From Roseibium album (GTDB lineage: Bacteria; Pseudomonadota; Alphaproteobacteria; Rhizobiales; Stappiaceae): a DNA stretch of 64,000 bases. The stretch is from the NCBI GenBank assembly GCA_001404055.1, contig CXTY01000014.1, positions 1 through 64,000 on the forward strand, in the 5' to 3' direction. The number at the start of each line of letters is the position of its first letter. The first letter of the stretch is position 1. Positions 45,046-54,694 of the stretch are shown piece after piece. The notes beneath the pieces are model-generated. The model was not told where the DNA came from. It made no database searches and was given only the letters and a program-made list of their open reading frames with translations. The position numbers and the translations under genes are program-made.

Positions 45046-46208
45046 AGACAGGTTATGTCGGCCTAGGGGCTCGTATTGCAAACGTCAGCAATTGCTTTCA
45101 GGCGATATCCGCAGAGATCGACCCTTGCGCCTATGTTGACCCCTCTCCTGCCGGATTGAAGTCAGTTGAGACCAGGAGCGGGAATTCCCTTACGAAATAC
45201 CCTGACCTTGCAGACATGCTGAAATCGGAAAAGCTCGACCTTCTGATGATCGGGTCACCAAATTTCATGCACCTGGACCACCTGAAAACAGCTTTGCAAT
45301 CGGATGTCCCATACATCTTTTGCGAAAAACCAATCGTCACAACAGAAGCCGAAACCTTTGAGCTTTTACGCCTCATGAAGGATCACGGCGGGTCCAAACG
45401 GGTTCTGGTCGGACTGGTTCTTCGCTATTCGCCGCTTTACACGGAACTCCAGAAGAGCCTTCAGGCAGGACACCTCGGCAAAGTTGTTTCAATCGAAGCT
45501 GCGGAACACATTGGTCCTTATCATGGATCATTCTTTATGCGCGATTGGCGGCGTTACCAGAAGAATTCCGGCGGTTTCATGCTGGAAAAATGCTGTCACG
45601 ATCTGGACCTCTATCAAGGGGTCGTCGGGTCGAGACCGCGGTATGTGTCCAGTTTCGGAGGTCGCAAGAGCTTCCTGCCGGAAAACCGTCCTGACCAGGA
45701 CCACAGTTTCCCGTCTCCTGAAATCAACGGTCGGATAGACCCGTTCACGCCTCGCTGGGGTGGTGGCAATGCAGATTTTGAGTCTGACGGGGACATTATC
45801 GACTATCAAACGGCGCTGATCGAATACGAAGATGGTGCCAACCTCTGCTTTCACACCAACATGTTCGTGCCCGACGAGTTTCGCAGATTTGCGGTCATGG
45901 GTACGAAAGGCATGGCAGAGGGAGACTTCATTCGGAACTACTATCGCGTCCATGATGCCTTCACCTCAAAGCGCATCGTTGACATGCCCAAGTTGGCAGA
46001 AGCAAGCGATGGTCATTATGGCGCAGATGAAGCCATGGCCCGGGATCTCAATCACTATTTCATCAATGGCGGAAAATTGCCGGTTGGCGTTCTGGACGCG
46101 CTCGAAGCCGGTCTCACGGCGATCAAACTTGATGAAGCGCGACATGCTCGCTGCGTCATCGACCTTGCCGACACCTGGCAGCAATTCGACAGCTACGGGC
46201 TGGCATAG
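45042..46208 (+). CDS. Gfo/Idh/MocA-family oxidoreductase
   Basis: This 388-residue NAD(P)-dependent enzyme has a Rossmann start (TGYVGLGARIANVS), IFCEKPIVTT with the family's EKP, and a C-terminal alpha/beta domain with GGFMLEKCCHDLDLYQ. Members oxidise, epimerise or hydrolyse sugars. GLGAR replaces the usual GxGxxG variant, so cofactor preference is unclear. It overlaps cutC's stop and leads into the ABC permease 8 bases later. Its substrate is probably a sugar imported by that transporter. Confidence 0.88.
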   Translation: MKTGYVGLGARIANVSNCFQAISAEIDPCAYVDPSPAGLKSVETRSGNSLTKYPDLADMLKSEKLDLLMIGSPNFMHLDHLKTALQSDVPYIFCEKPIVTTEAETFELLRLMKDHGGSKRVLVGLVLRYSPLYTELQKSLQAGHLGKVVSIEAAEHIGPYHGSFFMRDWRRYQKNSGGFMLEKCCHDLDLYQGVVGSRPRYVSSFGGRKSFLPENRPDQDHSFPSPEINGRIDPFTPRWGGGNADFESDGDIIDYQTALIEYEDGANLCFHTNMFVPDEFRRFAVMGTKGMAEGDFIRNYYRVHDAFTSKRIVDMPKLAEASDGHYGADEAMARDLNHYFINGGKLPVGVLDALEAGLTAIKLDEARHARCVIDLADTWQQFDSYGLA

Positions 46209-46216
46209 GGGGAATA

Positions 46217-47113
46217 ATGGCGCACTCGGCAAAGAAAAAAGACTATTTTCCATACCTTTTGCTCGTGCCCGCAACGCTGGTGATGGTGGCCATAGTTGCC
46301 TATCCGCTGTTCGAGACTTTTCGGCTGTCCTTTACAAACACCAGCATGAGCCAAAAATTCGAATACGTCGGGCTCGCCAATTACGAAAAGATCATGTCCA
46401 GGCGTTTCCCTGAAGTGATCGCGCGCACCTTCTACTGGATGGGGCTGTCAGTTGCCTTGAAAATGCTGATCGGGACCCTGGGGGCCGTTCTGCTAAACGC
46501 AATGGTTCCCGGACGAGCACTGTTTCGCATACTTGTCATGCCACCCTGGGTTATCCCGATTGCCATCGGCGTATTTATCTGGGGCTGGATGTATAACGGC
46601 CAGTTCGGCATGCTTTCAGGGGTTGCGCAACGCATCGGTTTTCTGGATGCACCATTTGAATTCCTTGCCTACAAAAACTCGGCCTTTATGGCGACCATCG
46701 TCACCGATGTCTGGATTGGTGTTCCCATGGTGACGCTTTACCTCCTGGCGTCAATGCAGTCCATTTCCAAGGACCTTTATGAAGCTGCCTGGGTGGATGG
46801 AGCGTCCAGGTTCTACCGCTTCCGGCGGATCACCTTGCCGCTGATCACTCCCTCTATCGCGACAATGGCTCTGTTGTCGGCAATCGCAACTTTCAACTCG
46901 TTCGACATCATCTGGATCCTAACCGAAGGCGGGCCCCGCGGGGCGACCACCACGATGATCATCGACACCTACAAAACTGCGATCAGCCGCTTCAAATACG
47001 GTGAAGGTGCGGCCCGAACCGTCATGATCGTGCTGTTCCTTGGTTCCTTCACGCTTGTCTATTTCATGTTGCTCTCGCGCCTCGCCAAAAGGAGCCCGAA
47101 CAATGCTGCATAA
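46217..47113 (+). CDS. Sugar ABC transporter permease (MalF/UgpA type)
   Basis: This 298-residue inner-membrane protein has six hydrophobic segments, the first LLLVPATLVMVAIVAYPLFE. The EAA loop reads DLYEAAWVDGASRFYRFRRITLP-like (about residue 190), which binds the ATPase. It belongs to the CUT1 sugar-transport class. GGGGGAATA precedes the ATG. Its end overlaps the second permease start by 11 bases. Confidence 0.92.
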   Translation: MAHSAKKKDYFPYLLLVPATLVMVAIVAYPLFETFRLSFTNTSMSQKFEYVGLANYEKIMSRRFPEVIARTFYWMGLSVALKMLIGTLGAVLLNAMVPGRALFRILVMPPWVIPIAIGVFIWGWMYNGQFGMLSGVAQRIGFLDAPFEFLAYKNSAFMATIVTDVWIGVPMVTLYLLASMQSISKDLYEAAWVDGASRFYRFRRITLPLITPSIATMALLSAIATFNSFDIIWILTEGGPRGATTTMIIDTYKTAISRFKYGEGAARTVMIVLFLGSFTLVYFMLLSRLAKRSPNNAA

Positions 47114-47945
47114 GTATCGCTGGTACGAATATGTGCTGATCTACAGCGGGGTTGCGGTGTTCCTGACGTTTGTTCTGGCGCCGTTTGTGGAAGCATTCGT
47201 GGTGTCTCTGCGCCCCTTGAGCAGCCTGTTTTCCATACCTTACCGGTTCATCACCGATGATATGAGCTTTGAAGCTTATTTCACGATGTGGCAGAACGTG
47301 CCGCTTTTGTGGATGTACATGCTCAACTCGTTCTTCATCGCGACAGTTGTGACAATACTTGGCCTGATTTGCATCATTCCGGCAGCTTACGCGTTCTCGC
47401 GTTTCGAGTTTCCGGCGCGCAATACGCTGCTTGGACTGTTCATTGCGGTGAACATGTTTTCCGGCGCGGTTCTGATCATCCCGCTTTTCAAATTGATGCA
47501 GCAATATGGTTTGCTGAACACCTATTTCGCCATGATCGCGCCAGGCACGGCGTTTGTTATACCGACAGGTATCTGGCTGCTGCGGTCCTACCTGGTTCGC
47601 ATTCCTAAGGAACTGGAAGAAGCAGCCTGGGTCGATGGCGCTGGCAAACTCTACACATTGGTGCGCGTCATCATTCCGGTGGCACTGCCCGGGATTGTGG
47701 TCGTCTCGATCACAGCCTTTATCACCGCCTATGCGCAGCAATTCATTTACGCGCTGACTTTCAACTCCGTAAACGAGCTCAACCCACTGCCGGTCGGGCT
47801 GTTTCAATTCTTCGGACGCCAATCGGTAGTCTGGAATGAACTCATGGCCGCCAGCCTCGTGGGGATCCTTCCCGTGCTGCTCGTCTATGTGTTCTTGCAA
47901 CGCTACATCGTCGCCGGTCTCACGGCAGGCGCTGTCAAGGAATAA
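47103..47945 (+). CDS. Sugar ABC transporter permease (MalG/UgpE type)
   Basis: The partner permease of 280 residues has six hydrophobic segments and the EAA loop ELEEAAWVDGAGKLYTLVR near residue 180. Together with the MalF-type subunit it forms the CUT1 channel. ATG at 47103 (MLHKYRWYEYV) was chosen since it begins just before the upstream stop; the TTG-started frame from 47040 would read through permease 1. The gene ends 42 bases before the binding-protein ATG. Confidence 0.92.
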   Translation: MLHKYRWYEYVLIYSGVAVFLTFVLAPFVEAFVVSLRPLSSLFSIPYRFITDDMSFEAYFTMWQNVPLLWMYMLNSFFIATVVTILGLICIIPAAYAFSRFEFPARNTLLGLFIAVNMFSGAVLIIPLFKLMQQYGLLNTYFAMIAPGTAFVIPTGIWLLRSYLVRIPKELEEAAWVDGAGKLYTLVRVIIPVALPGIVVVSITAFITAYAQQFIYALTFNSVNELNPLPVGLFQFFGRQSVVWNELMAASLVGILPVLLVYVFLQRYIVAGLTAGAVKE

Positions 47946-47986
47946 TAATAAGAACAATTATGACCCAACCAGGAAAGGGAAAACAG

Positions 47987-49198
47987 ATGACGCTGAAATC
48001 TGTTCTGTTGGGAGGAGCATTCGCTCTGACCATGGTTACCGCCGCACAGGCGGAAGACAAAGTCATTCACATGATCAACTGCGGCGACAATACAGGTGCC
48101 GGTATTCCGCTCCAGGAAGAGTTGATCAAAAGCTGGGAAGCTGAGAACCAGGGTTACAAGGTTCAGGTGGAGTTTGTACCGTGGGGCCAGTGCCAGGAGA
48201 AATCCACCACTTTGGCAAGTGCCGGCAATCCGCCAGCAGTCGCTTACATGGGGTCACGCACGCTGAAGCAGCTCGCCGCCAATGACCTGATCATTCCGGT
48301 CAACATGACGGATGAGGAAAAGGCGACCTACGCAGCACCTATCCTTGGCACCATTACCGCCAACGGCAAGCAATGGGGTCTGCCACGCGCATTCTCAACC
48401 AAGGCGCTTTACTGGAACAAGGACCTCTTCAAGGAAGCCGGGCTTGATCCAGAAACACCGCCGAAGACATGGGACGAAATGTACAACGCCGCCAAGGCGG
48501 TCAAGGACAAGACAGACGCAGACGGTTTCGGTCTTGCTGCCGCGTCCTTCGACAACACCATGCACCAGTTCATGAACTACGTGTACACCAATGGCGGTGA
48601 AGTCATTAACGCCGACGGCGAGATCGTATTCAATTCGCCGAACAACGTTGAAGCACTGGCGTTCTACGGCAAAATGGCAGGCGTCTCACAGCCGGGTCCG
48701 GTTGCTTATGACCGTGCCAAGCTGCGTCCGCTCTTCTCTGAAGGTCAGATCGGCATGTTCATCTCCGGTCCTTGGGAGCGTGTTCGTGTTGAAGATGTGA
48801 ACTGGGGTGTCGCCCCGCTTCCGCATGGTCCCAAAGGTGGTGCCGGTACGCTTCTCATCACGGACTCGCTGGCGGTGTTCAAGGGATCAGGTGTTGAAGA
48901 CCAGGCGTTGTCCCTTGCGAAGCTTCTGACCAACCCGGAAAACCAGATGGCGTTTGAAATCGCTGAGGGTTACACGCCGTTGCGCGACATGCCTCAGGTA
49001 GCTGAGATCCTTAAGGAAGACCCAACCTGGAAAGCTTTCCTTGATGCGATCCCAACAGGTGGCCCGGAGCCGTTCGTAACCGACTACGTCGGTTTGCAGG
49101 ACACAATTAACGAAGCCGTTCAAGGTGTCGTTCTTGGTGAAGTCGGCGCTGCTGAAGCTGTCGAAATTGCTGCAGAGCAGCTTGAAGAGTTCAAGTAA
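47987..49198 (+). CDS. Sugar ABC transporter substrate-binding protein
   Basis: This periplasmic binding protein of 403 residues has a signal peptide (LLGGAFALTMVTAAQAED), then WEAENQGYKVQVEFVPWG, GNPPAVAYMGSRTLKQLA and ALYWNKDLFKEAGLDPETPP, all usual for CUT1 extracellular solute-binding proteins. ATG at 47987 has AGGAAAGGG upstream. It follows the permeases and ends at a strong terminator. The ligand is unknown; neighbours suggest an amino-sugar oligomer. Confidence 0.93.
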   Translation: MTLKSVLLGGAFALTMVTAAQAEDKVIHMINCGDNTGAGIPLQEELIKSWEAENQGYKVQVEFVPWGQCQEKSTTLASAGNPPAVAYMGSRTLKQLAANDLIIPVNMTDEEKATYAAPILGTITANGKQWGLPRAFSTKALYWNKDLFKEAGLDPETPPKTWDEMYNAAKAVKDKTDADGFGLAAASFDNTMHQFMNYVYTNGGEVINADGEIVFNSPNNVEALAFYGKMAGVSQPGPVAYDRAKLRPLFSEGQIGMFISGPWERVRVEDVNWGVAPLPHGPKGGAGTLLITDSLAVFKGSGVEDQALSLAKLLTNPENQMAFEIAEGYTPLRDMPQVAEILKEDPTWKAFLDAIPTGGPEPFVTDYVGLQDTINEAVQGVVLGEVGAAEAVEIAAEQLEEFK

Positions 49199-49212
49199 AC
49201 CTTGAGCCTTGA

Positions 49213-49255
49213 CCGGGCCCCCACCTGCCTTTTAGGGGGCCCGGCCAGTTTTTTT
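49213..49255 (+). terminator. Strong intrinsic terminator between binding protein and ATPase genes
   Basis: CCGGGCCCCC (49213-49222) pairs with GGGGGCCCGG (49235-49244), followed by CCAG and a T7 run. The position makes the ATPase gene sit after a terminator, which usually lowers its level relative to the binding protein. Confidence 0.93.
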
Positions 49256-49271
49256 CGAAAAAGGAATGACC

Positions 49272-50399
49272 ATGGGCGAGTTGCAGCTGCGTGATGTGCG
49301 CAAAAGCTATGGCCATGTGGAAATCATCAAGGGCGTTGATCTTGATGTAGACCACGGCGAATTCATTGTTTTTGTTGGTCCGTCAGGATGCGGAAAATCG
49401 ACCTTGCTGCGAATGATAGCGGGTCTTGAGGAAATAACTGGCGGCGATATCACAATCGACAGCAAGGTCGTCAACGACCTTCCTCCGGTCAAACGTGGCA
49501 TCGCGATGGTGTTTCAGTCATACGCGCTCTATCCGCATATGTCTGTCTATGAAAATATTGCCTTCCCCTTGCGCGTGGAACGTCTGTCCAACGACTTGGT
49601 GGAAGAAAAGGTCCACAATGCTGCCAGTATTCTGCAACTGAATGAACGATTACAGCATAAACCCGGTGAGCTATCTGGTGGCCAGCGCCAACGCGTGGCG
49701 ATCGGACGCGCCATTGTGCGTGCGCCTTCGGTGTTTTTGTTTGACGAACCGCTTTCCAATCTGGACGCGGCACTACGAGCAGAAATGCGCGTGGAACTAG
49801 CCAAGCTGCACAACGACCTTGATGCAACGATGATCTACGTTACGCACGACCAGGTTGAGGCCATGACCATGGCTGACCGGATTGTCGTACTTGATCACGG
49901 CATCATCTCTCAAGTTGGAACGCCGCTCGAACTTTATCACAAGCCGCAGAACCTGTTTGTTGCCGGTTTTATCGGAAACCCGAAAATGAATTTCATTCAG
50001 GTAACCGGTAAACATGCCGATGAAAACGGCATCGTTGTCACGCTCCCTTCAGGTCAGGAAATTACGGCCAAGGTGAGCGCCCGCGGCGATGTTTCAGGCA
50101 AGGCGCTGACACTCGGCATTCGGCCTGAGCATCTTACCCTTAAAAGCGCTGATGCGACGATTGATGTCGTTCCGAATGTCGTGGAACATCTGGGCATTCA
50201 CACTGTCACCTACAGCGCGGTAGAAGGTGCAAATTCAACATTCTGCAGCGTACTGCCGGGATCTGCGCCTGCAAAAGTTGGCGTGGCGGTCTCAACCGGC
50301 ATCAATGGCGCGGATTGTCATTTGTTTGACGAAAACGGAAATGCCTTTGACCGGCAAGTGACTGTTGCAGCGCTTGATCCAGCGGAAATGCATCTTTGA
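49272..50399 (+). CDS. Sugar ABC transporter ATP-binding protein (UgpC/MsmK type)
   Basis: This ATPase of 375 residues has Walker [19 protein letters not shown]-loop [18 protein letters not shown], signature [14 protein letters not shown] and Walker [16 protein letters not shown], plus a C-terminal TOBE domain (about 235 onward). It powers the CUT1 transporter made of the two permeases upstream. ATG at 49272 is preferred over that at 49266 because AAGGA at 49260-49264 has proper spacing to it. It starts 17 bases past the terminator's T-run. Confidence 0.93.
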   Translation: MGELQLRDVRKSYGHVEIIKGVDLDVDHGEFIVFVGPSGCGKSTLLRMIAGLEEITGGDITIDSKVVNDLPPVKRGIAMVFQSYALYPHMSVYENIAFPLRVERLSNDLVEEKVHNAASILQLNERLQHKPGELSGGQRQRVAIGRAIVRAPSVFLFDEPLSNLDAALRAEMRVELAKLHNDLDATMIYVTHDQVEAMTMADRIVVLDHGIISQVGTPLELYHKPQNLFVAGFIGNPKMNFIQVTGKHADENGIVVTLPSGQEITAKVSARGDVSGKALTLGIRPEHLTLKSADATIDVVPNVVEHLGIHTVTYSAVEGANSTFCSVLPGSAPAKVGVAVSTGINGADCHLFDENGNAFDRQVTVAALDPAEMHL

Positions 50400-51179
50400 A
50401 ACTATTCTAAATGCCGCAGACCTCAACTATGCCGCTTACATTCAGTTGCGCCATAGTCACGTGACCGACAATCCGGTCTCACGAAAAAATCTGCCGACAA
50501 AATAGAAAATGAAATCGGAGGCAAAAACGACAACACCGATGCGAAATCCTGTCATTCCAGATTTCCAATCCAGGTAACCTATCAAACGCAACTATCGACA
50601 TCTTTGAACAATCGAACTCGCAAAGCTATTGGTATTACTACAATTAAACAAATGGTACGTGGGTCGCACGCATGTGAATTCCCTTATGACGTCGTTTTCG
50701 AGTCATTTGTTGGCCGCCCGACAAGGATCAAGTGTCGACTTTTGTGCAGAATGGAAACCGTAAAACCTAGAAGTTTTGGACTTGAGGATCGCACGATCTT
50801 CGTTACGAAAGAAGATCACGAACACACACAGTAATTGTCTTTAGCGCAATTCAAGGGAACTTTGATCGAAAGACCAGCCGAACTCCGGATTTGTAGTACC
50901 TGAACCCGGTTGCGAAAGCGCGAAACTGTTGCCTCCACGACCTTCAAGTTCTTGAAATATGGATAATTTCATCTCTTTGAATACCTGAACCTGATCAATT
51001 ACATAAGCATTTTCTTGCGCATATTGCATTAGATTATCGGGACGGTTCGCCCACAATACTTCAGTGCCAGTCCGACATCTTCCAAAAGCCGGTTGACCTT
51101 TGCCCAGCCCAAGTCATAGCCTAATAATCACGATCTGGTCTTCGACATCTTTTGATTTCAAAACAGGGATCAATTTTCC
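50400..51179. other. 780-base region with operator copy and one doubtful ORF
   Basis: No convincing gene is seen. Two short open frames were weighed: 50604-50834 (plus) and 50841-51056 (minus). The latter's frame extends upstream to about 51114 without a stop, in a natural-looking composition (GTEVLWANRPDNLMQYAQ), and may be a gene remnant. The TATTGGTATTACTA word is at 50627-50640. Confidence 0.4.
50627..50640 (+). promoter_or_regulatory. Candidate operator TATTGGTATTACTA, site 2
   Basis: This is an exact second copy of the 14-base word at 43335-43348. It lies 228 bases past the transporter ATPase. What it would control here is unclear, since the next plus-strand gene starts 540 bases away. 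Confidence 0.35.
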
Positions 51180-51818
51180 ATGAAAAAGTTCATTGCGATC
51201 TCAATTCTTACATTGCTGCCGTTCAATGCACAGGCAAACGACTGTTTCGACAAGATTTCAAAGATGTTTGACGCAGGCCCCCTCGATCCGTTTGTACGGA
51301 CGCCCCACAGTCTAACAAATACCGTGACCGATGCCGACGGCAATTTCCTGCGCAAGTTTCAAACTCGATGGCAAACACCGTCCAGGAGTGTTTCCGGTGT
51401 CGAAGGCAGCGGATATTTCGCCCTTGTCATCAACAGCGACACTTGGACAGGCCCGACCCTTGACGGCCCATGGACTAAGGCACCCAACTCCCTGCCTGAC
51501 GACCACATGGAGGAAAGACGTAGACAGCATGAGCAGCAACGCGCCAATCTTTCAAATACGGAATGTTCGGGTGAAACAGAAATCGATGGAAGCAAATACG
51601 ATGTGGTTTCATTCGTCACCCGCACAGACCCCAACCCGCAGATGCAGGACATGTGGTTCGGAGCGCGGCACAAGGTCTTCATCGAACAGACAACAGGTAA
51701 GGTATCTATTTGGAAATCAACCGACTTTGTCAGTTCCTTTGCGCCTGAATTGTCCAAGGAGATGCAGGTACAGGTATTCACCTATAACGAGACACTTGTC
51801 ATCCCCGACCCGGAATAA
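51180..51818 (+). CDS. Exported hypothetical protein
   Basis: The 212-residue protein opens with a signal peptide (MKKFIAISILTLLPFNAQA). The mature part has two Cys (NDCFDKISKMF and NTECSGETEI), TGPTLDGPWTKAPNSLPDDH, and a C-terminal beta-rich portion with MWFGARHKVFIEQTTGKVSIWKS split by turns. I recognise no domain. It may be periplasmic and disulfide-bonded. It stands alone between the transporter and the catabolic genes; codon use looks like the neighbours'. Confidence 0.7.
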   Translation: MKKFIAISILTLLPFNAQANDCFDKISKMFDAGPLDPFVRTPHSLTNTVTDADGNFLRKFQTRWQTPSRSVSGVEGSGYFALVINSDTWTGPTLDGPWTKAPNSLPDDHMEERRRQHEQQRANLSNTECSGETEIDGSKYDVVSFVTRTDPNPQMQDMWFGARHKVFIEQTTGKVSIWKSTDFVSSFAPELSKEMQVQVFTYNETLVIPDPE

Positions 51819-52106
51819 TCCCTGCTATCTAGGGCGCCAAATGAACAGGATATGCGGGCATACGATACAGACCCCTGAGCGTATTTTCTTTTCCTGTTTC
51901 GCGCAAAACCACTAACTGACACACCACGTTAACGGCTGAATTCGGGACATCAATTATATTGGGAAGCATTGGCAGACTGCGCAAGGATAGAACCAATGCT
52001 TCAACGACATCGTTGTGTTTGATGCGCAAGACGTCAATCAAGCAGCGGAAAGCCGCATCAAAGCATTTTCACCCTGCCCAGATCGGCGGGCAAGTCGTCA
52101 GGAGGA

Positions 52107-53174
52107 CTAGACGACTTGCCCACGGGCGGTAACGCTTTCAATGCGCGTCACCACGCCGTCTCGATGAAACACCAGTCTGTCAAAGAGGTTCGACACCACA
52201 CAAGTGTGGTTTGGGATTATTCGAACCCGTTCGCCGATTTCCGGTTTCTTCTTCGAGTTGGTTAGATCGACAACAGCATGTTCCTCGCTGAGCGCCTGGA
52301 TGGAGGCATCTGGATAATCAACGAGAAGTCCGTGATCGGGAAAGCCAAGCAGGTCCGAAGTCAGGGCCTTTGATCCGGCATCCAGAACTGCGCGGTTCTC
52401 GGTTGGACGCGATACGACCGTTGCAATTACGTTCATGGCGCAGTCGTCCTGCGCACAAAGTCCTGCGCGGACCAAAGACCGGTCGTTGAATATATATGTA
52501 CCGGCCCGATGTTCGGTTGCACTTGTCACCAGTTCGGAATCAAACAGGCTCGGAGACCCACCATGTGACACAACGGGACACTCAAGACCCGCACGCTTCA
52601 ACAAGTCGATTGTTTCTGCGAAGAAGCTTTCGACTTCGACTTCCGAATTCGGTTTTGGGTAGGTCAGAATGCCATGGAATCTGAGGCTGGCTTTCTCTGC
52701 TATCTGACGGGCCAGTTCGACTGCAGCCGCCGGCGTCTGTACGCCATTGCGCCCTGCTCCGGTATCGCATTCGACCAAAACCTTCAAAGGCTGGTCTGCA
52801 TCAAATCGTTCCGCCAGGCCTTCGACAACCTGTAGGTTGTCGGCAACGACCTGCAATTCGATGCGCGCATTCAATGACTTCAGTCTGTCGAGCCGTTCAG
52901 CGCCCAACATATTGAACGTAATGAGAATGTCGTTGAAACCTGCGTCTGCAAAAGTCTCTGCTTCGCTGATTTTCTGGCAGTTAATTCCCTGCGCACCATA
53001 AGAAACCTGTAACGCAGCAAGTGAAGGGATCTTGTGTGTCTTGATGTGCGGACGAAACGCCCTGCCGATCTCATCAAAGTAATTCTGGGTAACCCTGATG
53101 TTGGTTTCCATGATGGTTTCATCGATGACTGCGACCGGTGTCAGCAAATCGTCTATGGAATGTTGCTTGCCCAT
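52107..53174 (-). CDS. D-threonine aldolase / D-serine dehydratase-like PLP enzyme (DSD1 family)
   Basis: The 355-residue enzyme has an alanine-racemase-like barrel with the PLP lysine in FRPHIKTHKIPSLAALQ, NCQKISEAETFADAGFNDIL, VECDTGAGRNGVQTP and HGILTYPKPN. The C-terminal domain carries the metal pair in IPNHTCVVSNLFDRLV, typical of D-threonine aldolases and DSD1-type D-serine dehydratases. It cleaves or deaminates D-beta-hydroxy amino acids. GGGAGG precedes ATG. It is the third gene after the NTF2-like and M81 genes in a minus-strand operon. Confidence 0.85.
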   Translation of the reverse strand: MGKQHSIDDLLTPVAVIDETIMETNIRVTQNYFDEIGRAFRPHIKTHKIPSLAALQVSYGAQGINCQKISEAETFADAGFNDILITFNMLGAERLDRLKSLNARIELQVVADNLQVVEGLAERFDADQPLKVLVECDTGAGRNGVQTPAAAVELARQIAEKASLRFHGILTYPKPNSEVEVESFFAETIDLLKRAGLECPVVSHGGSPSLFDSELVTSATEHRAGTYIFNDRSLVRAGLCAQDDCAMNVIATVVSRPTENRAVLDAGSKALTSDLLGFPDHGLLVDYPDASIQALSEEHAVVDLTNSKKKPEIGERVRIIPNHTCVVSNLFDRLVFHRDGVVTRIESVTARGQVV

Positions 53175-53194
53175 TTTTCAACCTCCCAGGATTT

Positions 53195-54694
53195 TCATGA
53201 GACTTGCTTCATTTTATTGGTCGTTGCTAATTCCGCCGCGCTTTCATTTATCGGCCAAATATTCCGCGGTGCTTTTTTGTAAAACGTTTTTCGCGGGTCA
53301 TTTGGATAGGGATTCCCTGCGGAACAATAGAGAATAAGCGGACTGATCTGAGCAAAGGATTGGTAGAAATGATTGGTCGATTTTACGACCAGTATTTTTC
53401 GATCTTTTGGATCTATGCCGAAAGTTGAGAACAAGGTGGTGTCGAAACACTGCGCTCTCGTGGAATTCAGAATCACCTCGATCCCGTCAACTTTGATCAG
53501 GCTTGCGTCACCTATCGGCACGACACTTTCACCAAAGCTTTGTTCCGCATTCCGAATATTACGAACCACTTCAATTTCCGCGTCTATTGGCGCGCCTGTA
53601 TCAGGTGCCGACTTGGCGCCGAACCGCAGTTTCATTCGTGCCCCCTCACCCGCTGCGTGACAAAGCTGTACGGCAACAGGGTCCCAAATAGAGCCGAACG
53701 CGATATTGATGAGCTTTAGATCGAGCGCCTCTTTAAGCAAAACCGTGGCATCACCAGCAGTGCCTCCGCCAGGATTGTCCCACATGTCTGCTATTGTCAC
53801 AGGACCGTCTTCAAACGACATAGCCCTGCTCAAGGCTTGAGCGGGCGTGAGTTCGCTGCTTCGAACTTTGCCTCTGAGAGCAAACAGTTTTTCGCCTAGA
53901 ACACTTGCTGCACTATTGCCCAATTCCAGCTTGTCGTTCGTTACGACAAGGACTTTCGCACCCATTTCAGGCACATCTCCTGCCATGAAGCCGTGAATGA
54001 CGGAAATCGAAAGAACTTCAGGTGTTTCCTCTTCAAGCTTGATTACGTCATCGACGTATTGACGCATCGGCTGCGTGCTTGTCGGAAAGACATCGATCAT
54101 CTTGGGATCATAGACACTCATGACCGGTTTAACGCGCCCGCCGACCGTATCAGTGGCGATTTGCCAGGCAGCTTCAGCACAATCTACAAAATCTGTGTGC
54201 GGAAATTCCTTGAACGCAATCAACGCGTCGGTTGCCACCAGACGTTTTTCGGTGAGATGGCTGTGAGGGTCGAGCGTCGCGATGATTGGCGTCGAGGAAC
54301 CAACCAGGGCTCTGACCCGCTCAAGAAAATCTCCTTCCGGATCATCATAGCCGTCAGCGACCATGGCTCCATGCAATCCAAGAACAATTACATCAAAGGG
54401 ACCGCCATCCCTTATTTGCTCAAGGATTTCGTCGCGCAGACATTCATACGTCTGTTTCGCGACCAACCCGGCCGGATCGGCCCAGGCTGCTGTTCCTTCG
54501 GTCAGAAGCCATCCGTTGCGGTTGGCAACCTTACGACCGACAGTCACGACACCTGAACAAAGTGTCGGCGTCGCCGGGTGTTCACCGGGTCTGGCAAGCA
54601 GCGACGCTTTGAACGCATTGATGTCAACGCGTATGGGCGAAAAAGTGTTCGTCTCGGTCGCAAGTACGGCAGTGAACGCCCTTTTTATCGTCAT
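53195..54694 (-). CDS. M81-family metallopeptidase (MlrC-like), copy 1
   Basis: This 499-residue protein has the M81 N-terminal domain (LATETNTFSPIRVD, VLGLHGAMVADGYDDPEGDF, ATLDPHSHLTEKRLVATDA, FKEFPHTDFVDCAEAA, with likely zinc ligands among the Asp/His) and the MlrC C-terminal domain (IADMWDNPGGGTAGDATVLL). MlrC hydrolyses linearised microcystin; natural substrates are not known, but the family acts on peptides or peptide-like bonds. Its ATG overlaps the end of the NTF2-like gene. A second copy lies at 59290. Confidence 0.88.
   Translation of the reverse strand: MTIKRAFTAVLATETNTFSPIRVDINAFKASLLARPGEHPATPTLCSGVVTVGRKVANRNGWLLTEGTAAWADPAGLVAKQTYECLRDEILEQIRDGGPFDVIVLGLHGAMVADGYDDPEGDFLERVRALVGSSTPIIATLDPHSHLTEKRLVATDALIAFKEFPHTDFVDCAEAAWQIATDTVGGRVKPVMSVYDPKMIDVFPTSTQPMRQYVDDVIKLEEETPEVLSISVIHGFMAGDVPEMGAKVLVVTNDKLELGNSAASVLGEKLFALRGKVRSSELTPAQALSRAMSFEDGPVTIADMWDNPGGGTAGDATVLLKEALDLKLINIAFGSIWDPVAVQLCHAAGEGARMKLRFGAKSAPDTGAPIDAEIEVVRNIRNAEQSFGESVVPIGDASLIKVDGIEVILNSTRAQCFDTTLFSTFGIDPKDRKILVVKSTNHFYQSFAQISPLILYCSAGNPYPNDPRKTFYKKAPRNIWPINESAAELATTNKMKQVS

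Noticed and set aside
47064..47957. A 297-residue open frame antisense to the second permease
   Set aside because: It is rich in His, Arg and Gln, overlaps a clear permease gene in full and has no family features. It is a codon-bias shadow.
51829..52041. A 70-residue minus-strand frame next to the PLP enzyme gene
   Set aside because: No start signal and no known features; likely chance.
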